IMG/VR virus record: IMGVR_UViG_3300020421_000186
Location: 1-20,374 of that record
Source of the DNA: a virus
Strand: one strand, 5' to 3'
Length of the DNA stretch: 20,374 nt
The position numbers were made by a program, and so were the translations under genes. Below, piece after piece: positions 7,588 through 18,600 of the stretch (position 1 is its first letter; each line of letters begins with the position of its first letter). A model generated the notes under the pieces. That model was not told where the DNA came from. It saw only the letters and a list, made by a program, of their open reading frames with translations, and did not search any database.

Positions 7588-9248
7588 TAGAACGCTTTGA
7601 TAATGAATGTCATCGTTAACGAAGGTTGTGTAGTATCACATGAAATATTTAGTGCATTTTCAAGACTTTGTGCTTGTAATGCAGAACCATCTGCATTGTC
7701 AGCAGTGTGTGATGGAGGACCAGCCATCGATCCTATACCCTGTTGTATCTCAAAACTACCATGATTATGTGCTCTGAATGCTGACTGAACTGGATCCTTA
7801 TTCTCTGCACCTAAGTTCATTGAAGTTGGCCATGCACCATGTCTAAATCTAAGATCATATGTACCAGAAACTAATGTTGATGAACTAAGAGTTACTTCCC
7901 ATGATGGTGTAGGATTAACATCTATCTCTTGTTGTGCTTCCATTGTCTGAACATATGTACCTTCTCTTAATATGTCATACTTATCATCCACATTAACAGG
8001 TGTCACATACATCAATGGAATGATTGCATCCCACTGATACCATGTATCTGGTGCAGTACCATACTGTCGTCTAAGATCAGTACCACTAGGTAATATAATT
8101 TTATTAGTAGCATCAAGTACGCAACCACTAACAGTAAACACAGCAGCAGTTTCAGGATCATCTACTAGACCATCAGATCTTACTGGTGATCCTGTATCAT
8201 ATCCAAAATAGTTTGGTCTAGACCTATACTCCATAGGTCTTGGGAACAAACCAGTATGGTTTGGAGTCTTGTGTGTATCTACTGGAACAGTATCTAACAA
8301 CTGATCTGTATTTCCTCTACTGAAAACTGTTTGTGTGTATGTTGTACTACCATGTCCAGATCCTCTGTCATTGGTATTAGTACGCCAGTTTGCTGCACCA
8401 GCAGGAGTAGTACCCCAGTAGTCTTTATTAGAACTGTCTGTTATAAACTCCATGAAACTATCCATACGTGGTAGAGTATGTTCATGAGTTTCATCACCAT
8501 AGAATGTTATGTTAGTTGCACCATTCTGCCATGATGTTGGTTCAGCAGCTTTAAGAGAACAAGTGTTAGGACCATCAGTAGCACAATATACTGTAGCAGA
8601 ACCAGTCATCTCTATACCTTGGTCTGTCCTAAAGGTCATTGCACCAGTAGGGTTGACGTTGGTAGATAATATATTATCTGAGTGACCATGAGCAGGAGTA
8701 TGATTAATACCCAACTTACGATTCAGTGTGTATATTGTCTCAATAAAATCAGGAGCAAACAAAGTTATGTTAGTGAACTTAAAGTATAAGTTACCAGCTA
8801 TATTAAGTGTGAAATCAATATCAGATGTTGCTTCATAGGTTGTAGTAACTGAAACAGTTTCACCATAGTCTTGAACCAGAGCACCTACTACAGACTGAGC
8901 ATCATTCTGACCATGTTGATACGTTGGATCATTGAGATCTGTATTCTCTAGGTCAGTCATTACTCTATTAGATAACTGAGGTAATCTAAACTCAGCATTC
9001 TCATAACCAGCATAAGGGAATGGATAATGATCTCCATTAGTATCAATCATACTACCACCATAGGTGTCACCTAAATTTGCTGCAAGTAATGGATAGTCAG
9101 CAGCTTTTAAAGTCTGACCTGTACATACTATCCATCCTGTAGGTATGTTAGAAGGAAGGAAACCTGTACCACCATCACCGCCCCAAGGTAGGATAGTTCC
9201 TACCTTTGCAGTTCTCATGCTTTTAATAGAATCGTAGAGTGCAGTCAT
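7587..9248 (-). CDS. Phage tail collar domain protein (receptor-binding / short fibre-like), 553 aa
   Basis: Residues 16-97 match the phage tail collar fold (PF07484 type): VGTILPW, then P-x-GWIVCTGQTL, DYPLLAANLGDTYGG and FRLPQLSNRV. T4 gp12, the short tail fibre, is the reference member of collar-domain fibres. Three HxH motifs are visible (HGH 187-189, HEH 255-257, HNH 494-496). In T4 fibre tips such motifs bind metal along the trimer axis. Residues 441-450 contain EIDVNPTPSW, echoed in the next gene. The C-terminus (SLTMTFIIKAF) is the hydrophobic strand typical of collar proteins. The start is 4 nt after the giant gene's stop, so translation is probably coupled. A trimeric adhesin at the tail tip or baseplate is inferred. 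Confidence 0.92.
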   Translation of the reverse strand: MTALYDSIKSMRTAKVGTILPWGGDGGTGFLPSNIPTGWIVCTGQTLKAADYPLLAANLGDTYGGSMIDTNGDHYPFPYAGYENAEFRLPQLSNRVMTDLENTDLNDPTYQHGQNDAQSVVGALVQDYGETVSVTTTYEATSDIDFTLNIAGNLYFKFTNITLFAPDFIETIYTLNRKLGINHTPAHGHSDNILSTNVNPTGAMTFRTDQGIEMTGSATVYCATDGPNTCSLKAAEPTSWQNGATNITFYGDETHEHTLPRMDSFMEFITDSSNKDYWGTTPAGAANWRTNTNDRGSGHGSTTYTQTVFSRGNTDQLLDTVPVDTHKTPNHTGLFPRPMEYRSRPNYFGYDTGSPVRSDGLVDDPETAAVFTVSGCVLDATNKIILPSGTDLRRQYGTAPDTWYQWDAIIPLMYVTPVNVDDKYDILREGTYVQTMEAQQEIDVNPTPSWEVTLSSSTLVSGTYDLRFRHGAWPTSMNLGAENKDPVQSAFRAHNHGSFEIQQGIGSMAGPPSHTADNADGSALQAQSLENALNISCDTTQPSLTMTFIIKAF

Positions 9249-9252
9249 GTCT

Positions 9253-9625
9253 TTAGAGTTCGATTAACCACCATCCTCTTAATCCAGGAGGAATGGTTTG
9301 AGCAGAAGCAGAACCTTCAACGTCAACAGTACCAGCGTAAACTAGACCGAATGATGCGTTGCGTGTCTGAATAATTAACTCACCTGAATCCCATGCGGTA
9401 TTCAGTGTCTGACCAGCACCAGCAGCGATTCTAGATCCTTGACCATCACCCTGTATGTTAACAGAGATGTTATTGATCTTCTTCGCTCTGATAATCAGAC
9501 TTGTATTATATGTAAGGTTACCACTTAGTTCAACAAATCTAATCATGTCACCTGTTTGTGCATTGTCTGGTAAGTAAACAACCATGTTGCTTCCAGAAGA
9601 TGCGTTAACAAGATAGTTCTGGTTA
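9253..9625 (-). other. C-terminal beta domain of the giant protein
   Basis: The last 120 or so residues contain NYLVNASSGSNMVVYLPD, then GDMIRFVELSGNL, a stretch of alternating hydrophobic strands, and the ending GWWLIEL. The pattern 'LPD/LPA..GD.(V/I)RF.D..GN' followed by a closing strand with GW is a recurrent C-terminal domain in marine phage fibre proteins, recognised from memory. Unlike the three downstream collar proteins, it does not end in a YLIK-type strand. Confidence 0.5.
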
Positions 9626-12600
9626 ACTTGTAGTGGGTTATCAATTTGCTGACCAAGACCAGTTGTAGGATCAAAGGCAACGTAAGTATGTCGTCTACCA
9701 CCACCAGCAGTCCAGTACTTCTCAATACCGAATGAATCGATAGCGTTGTTCTGATAGATCTTGAAGTCCTTAGGACCAGCAGTTCCACCAGTTCCAGCAG
9801 TACCTAAGTTATCTATATGGAATATAGGTTCAATTGCTGATTCAAGTTCTAATACTTTACCTGCCTGATAGAAGGTTTGACCCATCAAGATGTTACCTTC
9901 TTTATTTGTAACTCTGAATGTAGTTTCAGTGCTGCAAAGTCCGAACATCTGACAGTCATCATAGTAGACCTTAAGATCACCATAGAATGCACCAGGACCT
10001 TTGAGTGTAAGTCCAGCAGTATCTGTCTTAGGATCTTCAATTGATCCATCACCTGAGTGACCATCATCGTTAGCGATGGACATAACGAGTGTCTTACCAT
10101 CAGAACCATACATTCTGATAGCACCACTCATGACCTCAAGATCCTGATTGATAGTAGTAGATCCACCACCAAATAGTTGAACTGGTGTAGTACCAACAAC
10201 GTTAGGTTCTCTGATCTGCTTAGGCATCTTGATTGCATAGAATGCATCAAGTGTTCCATCAACAGAGTCAGGTGTGAAGAATTCAGATCCTATTCTGACA
10301 AGAGTTACATAATCAAGTTTAGGAGCAATTAGATCAGCATCCTTGAGTGAGATCTCTAATCTAATATCACTTTGGTTAGGTGATCTAGCCTTAAGTGCTG
10401 TTGCTCTGTCTGCCTGAGTAGCAGCCATATCATGTAGGAGTGTTGTAGTCCTTTCATACTTGTCTAACTTAACAAGGTTAGTACCAATAGAGAATGCTAT
10501 TGCACTAGTACCTTCAATTCCACGACCACCGTTGACATACTCAGCATTAGATGCTGTTGGTAGGATAAACTCACCACCTGCACCTGTGTAAGGATCATCG
10601 GTGACTCTAATAATTTCAATAGATGATGTAGTATAGAGTGCAATCATATCACCCTTCTTGAATGATGTTAGATTACCTTGTATCTCAATATTAGATGTCG
10701 CTGAAACAATAGCAGCAGAAGTTGTTGATGCAGGACCACCAGAGATAACAGACATTGGATTGTGTCTGTATACATGAACTTCATCAACACCCTTAGTGTA
10801 TGCAGCAGGTGATGTACCATACTGTTCAGCAAGCAAGAATGCTGTACCATGATGATTACCAATGGTTGTGTCACCTGTACAAGTGTCAACTTCGAAGGTT
10901 GTAATACCAGATCCATCTGATATAGTTAACTTCTTATTGGTTGTTGAGTTTGTGTATGGTGTAGTACATGTACCATTGAGACTTAACTGACCATTGATGA
11001 TGGTAGTTCCACCTGTACCCAACGTTGTGTTACCAGTTGTTGAATCAACTTCAAATACAGTTTCCTCGTTAGCAGTATCACAACCATTCTTGATGGATAG
11101 TTTCTTAGCAACCTGACTCAATAGAGTCTTGACTTTAAAGAGTTCACCCTGATCAAATATACCATCAGCAGTTGTATCTTCACGATCAATGATTACATAA
11201 TCACCAATCACAATAGATCCACCAAACTGTGCTAAGTATACATTCTCCTCAGTACCAGCATCATCTAAAGTTGTAGTTGTCCAAGTAGCATTGAACTGAA
11301 CGATACACTTGTAGATAGCAGTAGTATCTGAATGATCAGATCTCTTAGCAGTATATGTACCAAATGGTAGTCTTTCAACTACGATCCAGTAAGGTGCAAC
11401 GTTGATTCTTGGAAGAGAAACAATCTTGACAAATTCTGGATGTTTGTTACCACTGTCATCAGTATCAATAAGTAGAATGTCATTCTCACTGAAGTACTGA
11501 TTACCAGCAGCATCGAATGGACGATTCTTAAGTGGTAAGTAGAACTGTTCACCAGTTAGAGCTGGTAGACTTAGAGGTTCAACGTTACCAGAGATTGCTG
11601 TGATTGTATTCTGGAATACTGTTCCACCCCAATCACCAGTACCAGCAGTATCAACTGCGTTGTAGTTTTCATCAGTGGATATAACTCTTAGTACATCAAT
11701 CAAATCAACATTACTGTTGAATACATTGTTACCAAGATCTCCACTAGCATGAGTGAATGCAGTAGATCCAATCTGTGCTCTGTCTGCTGTGAATGAGTAA
11801 GAAGCAAATCCACCACAGAGTGTAATGTCTGAGTTAAATCTAGCACTTGAATCAACGACTAGGTTGTTCCTAATTGTTGTAGTACCACCCTTACCAGCGA
11901 TTGTGATCTCAGCAGCGTTGGTAGCAAAGTCAAGTTTAGATGTAGCAGAACTACCAGAGAAGAACTCAACAGTTCCAGCAGTAGATGTTAACTTAACAGT
12001 GTCAAGTAATCCTCTAGTTGTACCTAACTGGAAGTCTCCCTTAGTCTTGAATGACTTAGTACCTATAAGTGTGAATGATAATGATTCGTTATTATTATAA
12101 GCACCACCTATCTCTACCTTAGAAATATTGGTAGAAGTATCAGGAGTAGCACCAATCCATATATTACTATGGAGTGAAGCATTACCTACACGAATGAATT
12201 GGTCAGCAGTGCTATCGTTAGCAACATGAACTGTACCAGCAGTAGGTGCAAAGTCTAATGTTCCAACAAATAGACTTGGGAAGAACTCAATAGTACCTGT
12301 AGTAATAGTAGTTCTAACCTGTGCAGTATTAGTTCCACCACCACCATTGATTTCAATGTCCTCTTCGAACTTAGCATCACCAGTGAATCTAGACTCACCA
12401 TCAACAACTAATGCTCTATCAAGTTCTGCGTTAGTTACATTAACACCAACACGTCCACCGTTAGCAGTAGAAACTCTGAAGGTTGACTCATCAGTTGGTG
12501 TAGCACTATCACCACCAACCATGAATGCATCAGTACGTTCTTGATATGTTCTGGTAGCATCAGTTGCATGTGATGCATAGTCAGTGATCTTCTTACCACT

Positions 12601-15600
12601 AATGAATGCAGTACCAACAACATCCAAGTTAGCACGTGGAGTTGTCTTAGCATCAACGAAGTTTGTTGCGAAGGATGCCTTATCAGATCTACCAACTGTG
12701 TTAATACCAAGTTTGTAATCACCAATAGCATCACTCTCTGTTCTAAGTGCTTCACCACCAATAACACCCCACTCTTTCCAGTTGGAGTTAGAGTACTCAA
12801 GTCTAATATTAGAATTGTTTAGAACTTCATCAGACCACATTCTTGGGTTCTGATTGTTAACAGTGTTCTTGGTTGCACCAATAGCAATTTGTAATGTATC
12901 AGCAGCAGGATTAAATCCATTTGATATAACCTGCCATGTACCATTGAAATCACCATCACTGTATCCAGTGATCTTAATCTCGGAGGATGATGTGATACCA
13001 AGTTGTTGGTTAGTTAGTGAAACCCACTTGATTGTAATAATATTAGTATTATTAAATGCAAATGATTCAGGAACAGCATTACCAATTAATGTGTAGTAGT
13101 TAGAGTAGATCCAACCAAGTGATCCAGTCTTACCAATGCTCTCACCCTTGAGTAAGAAATCACCAGACTTAGGAGCACCAGCATTACCATACTGAACAAT
13201 CTGACTTGCATTAAATGCACCAGTTTGATCAGGAGTAATGTTAGAAGGTACAGCACCTACAACATGTGTCTGAATCTTGTATGCTTGACCATCTCTGCGA
13301 CTATTGAATTGGAAAATTGCTGCGGAAATTTTATTCCTAGCAATAACAATATCACCACCAGTTTCGACATTTCTGACGAATGCTGATCTATCAAGAGAAC
13401 CATCATCGATAGCAGGATCAACGAAGGAAGAAACTACCAACGCAGGGTTGTTTCTAACAGTTCCAAGAACATTAATTAGAACAGGTGAGTTGAATGTACT
13501 TCTCTTATCCTGAGCTTCACCACCATTAACAGTGATGTACTCATTGAATGTAACAGGAGTATCAAACGTAGTAACTAGATTACCTAATGACTCGTCATCA
13601 TCATCAGAATCAACAAGTGTTGCAGACTCTAGGAATACTTCTTCACCAGTGATAGCATCAATCTTACGGTTACCAATGTATAGGTCACCGTTAGAGTTAA
13701 GACCAGTGTAGAATACTAGACCACCATTTTGTTTCTTAGACTGTGCATAGAAGTCTTGTATCTCTGTGAGTACAACTTCCTGACGTGCAGGTAGACCAGT
13801 TGAGTAGTTACCTGGACCAAAACCAAGATATTCAAATGTGTGGTTACCTGCTCTTGCGATAGATGGTCTTCGAAGTTCAACGTAGTATCGTTGATCTGTT
13901 TGAACTGTACTATCACCAGCGATAGGAATTAATCTATCTTCTGATCCAGAAGCAGCGTTACCCTTCTGTGCTCTGATTCTATTATCAATAGCAGATGATA
14001 CTTGTGTATAAGTATTGTCTCCAAATGCATTGTTCTTAACTAGATCAATAACACTCTCTTGAGTTAGTGAACCCTTGAAGTCGTTAACTCTTACAAGACC
14101 ATGAACATAGTTATCAGCAGCAGAATATGTCTGAGGTGGATCAACTAATGTTGCATCCAACTGCTGATACCAGAGAGGATCGTTCTTGTAGTTTAGAGGA
14201 TATAGTTTGCTGATAGGCTGAGAGAACTTGAAGTTCTTGAAGTTGCCTAAGTTACCAGCACCTTGAGGCATTGGTGAAATGTTACCACGAACAGCAGTTA
14301 GATAGTAGATACCATCTTGCTGACCATAGATACGTTTCTGAATCTCCTGTGTATTGAAGATGTAGAATGTGTCATCAATCTGACCAACATCTTCTACCGA
14401 TTCAACATAGTATTGGATGCTTGCATCGTCTTCAATAATATCACCTGGTGTGATAGTATAAACAGCAGAACCATTCTGTCTGTAATAGTATTCAGGATAA
14501 CCTTTCTTAATAAGATCCTTAAGTACCAATGACTTACCAAAGTCAGCATCAGCAAGTAGATCAGCAAATGCAGTACCTTGACTGAACCTTATGTTATCGA
14601 TAGAATCATAGTCTATCTTACCAACAGTATCCTTAAGGATCATGTGCCATGTAGTAGTGCCAGGTACTTGCATGATTGCATGTAAGTAACCATAACCACT
14701 AGAGTTACCATCCCACTCGATCCTGCTACCTGGTGCAGATTGTGTCTTGTTAGCAGTGAAGGATCCACCTTGAGGTGCAGTAATCTTAACAGTAGTAAAC
14801 TTAGTGTTTGATAGTGCAGGATTAGTAACACCCTGTTCGAATACAGTTAGTTCTAGATAATCATCAGCACCCTGAGTAACATATCTACCAGACTGAATAG
14901 TCATAGAGATATAGTTCTGAGTTGTGATAACCTTAGCGAACTGTGTATTAGCTACAAGATCCTTCTTGTATGGATCGTATGCTACTTCACTATTAAGACT
15001 GAAGTTATTAAAGTCTTGCTTAGTGTAACCAATGTATTCGTTAGCTTGTACTGGGTTAGAGAAACGTGCTTTAGTTACGTTACCAGAAACAGGTTTAAGA
15101 ATTAGTTTCTGAGGTACTAACCTTCTTGTTTCATCAGTCCTTGTCTTGATGGTGAATCCGTTAAGTGGATCACGAACAGACTTAAGATACTGAGGTATAA
15201 CATAACGTAGACGATATAGTCTATCATCAGCAGGTCTTTCATCCTTAATTCTTTCGAACCAAGAGTCATTGGTCTTATCAATACCATCAGCGTATTCTCT
15301 GATCCTCTTGATGATTTGATCTGTGTTGTTACTATTCTCAACCTGTAAGTACCACTTACCATATATTACTGGTGCAGTATTAGGATTAACATACGTTGGA
15401 TCAAATCTCATTGGAGACTGACGCTTGTTAGCAAATACGTTGAAGTCGTAGATGCCTGGCTGATATGTTATTGGGTTAACACCCTGTTCTGCATCACTCT
15501 TAGTCTTGTGGATAGTAAAGACTTTCTCTGTTTGATACCTAGCAAAGAAGTACTTGTTACCTAACAGTCTTCCATTAGTATCTGCAACAGTAGTATCACT

Positions 15601-18600
15601 AGCATATGCTGCACCAACTAAAGGTAGAGAACCACCTTCTCTTACTCTAAAGAATACAGTATGTCCTGTAGTGTTAGAGAATGGAACATCAAAGATGTGT
15701 GGAACATCTGTACGGATATTAGTATTACTTACACCGTCAAGTACACAAGCATATTGATGTAGATCATAGTTATCATCAAGAACAAATTGATATAGATCAA
15801 TCTCTACGTCTGGATGTATATCTTCTACTTCAGCAGAATGTAAGTAGATACCAGCAGCAGCATTCTCTTTGCTGCTTGCAAGCATGATCTTAGTCTGATC
15901 AGTACCATTGAATGTAGATGATACACCATAGTTCTCAGGCTTAGTAGTTCTTGCAGGAGCAATTACATAGTATTCTCTGTTAGTTTCAAATCCATTAGGT
16001 AGTCTAACGAAACGCTTATCAACATCAACATAAGACTGTGTAGCAGTATCATAACGTGGACGTGGAACCAATCTAATTGGTGTACCTGTCTCAAGATCAT
16101 GTGGGTTAGCAACATTACCTTGTCCTAGTGTCCAAACTGTTGCTCTAGATGACAGTGCAGTAGACAACTGTGATGGTTCACTACGTGGCACAGTTCCCAA
16201 TCCAGTTTGAATAACTGTGGTAATATTAGAGAAGTACTGACGTATAGCATTTGCTTGATCAACACACTGAGGATACGTTGTATTCTGTGTGATAGTATTA
16301 TCAACTGTTCTAGTAAGAGTTGTGTATACACCATCAACAAAGTCGAAGTACAAGTATGAGTTAGTACTTGTTGCGTTAGCATTAATAGAAGGACCAAACT
16401 CTAGACCAAGAGGAACAGGGTTCCTTTCAACACTGTCAAGATAAGAATTAGAGTTGATAGTTCCAGTGATTATCTGGAAGAGAGTTGTGATTGTAGATGC
16501 AACCTGTTGACAAGCACCATTAGAAATAGTTCTTGTTACACTATCAAGAGATGTTGGTGTTTCAACTGTATCAATAACAATCTTGAATAGTGAGTTAAGT
16601 GTTGATCTTACATCTTCACATGATCCAACTGAAGGAGTTCTTGTAACTCCACCAACTATGATTTGTTCTGATGAACTGACGAAGGTATGAACTGACGTAT
16701 CAGATGATACACCAACATTAACCGTGATTGTGGTAGCAGTAGTGCCAGTAATGGTAGGATCATTGTTTGAAGCTGGGTCTGTTGTACGTGGATAAGTATG
16801 ATTTGATGCATTATTATCTCTAGCACATGTAAATGTTAGAGAGTTATCAGGAATATTAACACCGATTCCAGCACTGTAGTTGTGAGCACCAATGTCAAGT
16901 GTTAAAGCACCAGTTGCAGGATCATAAGATGATGTAGATACTGTATGCTTCTTACCAGACAATGTAGTAGGATTACTAATAGCATCCGTTACAATCTTAG
17001 TAAGAACACCAACAGCAGATCTCATGTCCTCACAAGGACCAACAGAATCTGTACGAGTTACACTTTGTAGTGATGCTGGATTAGCGATTGTACCTGTTAA
17101 GATAGTAACTAAAGTATCGATAGCACTCAATACAACAGCACAGTCTCCGTTAGCAACACCATTAGTAATGGTTGTGTCTTTAACCTGAGTTAGTGCAGTG
17201 TGACCACCAACAGTAACATCTACGTTAGTAGCAACCTCTTTCATGATGTCACGTACTGCATTGAATGCAAAGGCAGTTTCAGCCTCAGATCCAGCAGCAT
17301 GAGCACCTGCAACATAAAGGTTAGCAGCATCCCATACTCTATGGTTACCACCATAACCTGTGTTATGTGCAACAACTTTAACTACATCTTTAAGATCATC
17401 TAAACAATCAGCAGAACTATAACCAGACTGCCATGAATAAGAAGGATACTGAGCAATCATTCTACCCAGTGCTATCTCTGCTGCAAACTCTACGTTAGCT
17501 AAGATTAGATCCTTAGCATCAGCATGTCTGTTACTTACATGAGCAGCTGCACTAGCAGTTATAGAAGTGTCCCTAACCTGTGTGCGACCATGAGAACCAA
17601 GTGTTACAATATTCTCATTCCTACCGATTTGAATCATCAAATCACGTGCATGATTAAGTGCATCGATAGTTTGTTGCTCTTCTCCAGCAACCTCTTGAAC
17701 CATACCCTGAACATAGAGATCGGTCATTTCCCAAACTCTATCGTTACCACCGAATGCTAGGTTGTATGAAACTTCTTCTATGAAGTCTACGATATCATCT
17801 TTACAATCTTGTGGGTTACCTGTTGGAGGAACAAAACCAGGATAGTTAACCAACATCCTTTCATATGCTTCATCAGCAATGAGTAGTTTGTTAGCAACAA
17901 CTAGGTTACGTGCATCACCAAATCTATCTGTTGGGGGATCAGGTTCGTTGAATGTGATACTCTTATCGAATACCTGAGATAAACCATGATGTCCAGTAAC
18001 AAGGATCTTCTGGTTTCTAAGTGCTTGAGCAGCCATCTCACGTGCTTGCTCAAATACATAATTGGTTTCATCTTCCTCACCAGCAACATGAGCACCAGTC
18101 TTGTATGAGTATGCTGCATCCCATGTCTTATCGTTACCACCATAAGCAAGGTTGTCACCAACTGCTTGAAGTAGATCAACAACATCATCAATACAATCTT
18201 GATTATGATACTGTTGGTTACCAGCAACTGTGAATACTTTGTGTATCGAATTACTTATTGCACTAACAAACTTATGGAAGTAAGCACCACCAGTTTGAAT
18301 AGCACCAGCAGATGCACTCTTGAATTGATGTGGATACTGATCAGCAGCAGCACCAACACCAACGTTAACAGTGAATGTTCCTGATTCCTTCTCAATATTA
18401 TTAGCAACTGATCTTACAAATGTATGATTAGCAGTAGGATAATGCTTGATAGAATTAGCAACAGCACTTACAAATGTGTGAGGTGACTGTGGTTCAAAAT
18501 GTACAGCATTAGTAGTTGAACTTACAAATGTATGAGTGTATCTCTGATTGTAGATAACAGCATTTGTTGTAGCACTTACGAATGTATGATCATACTGATC

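Noticed and set aside
7644-7652. CTAAATA on the minus strand inside the 553-residue gene as a late promoter for the next gene
   Set aside because: It matches only part of the T4 late consensus in AT-rich DNA and lies inside coding sequence. There is no other supporting evidence.
18223-18588. CRISPR-like array because of the 54-nt period
   Set aside because: The period lies in the coding frame, nucleotide copies are not identical, and the repeated part is a protein motif. There are no spacers or cas genes.
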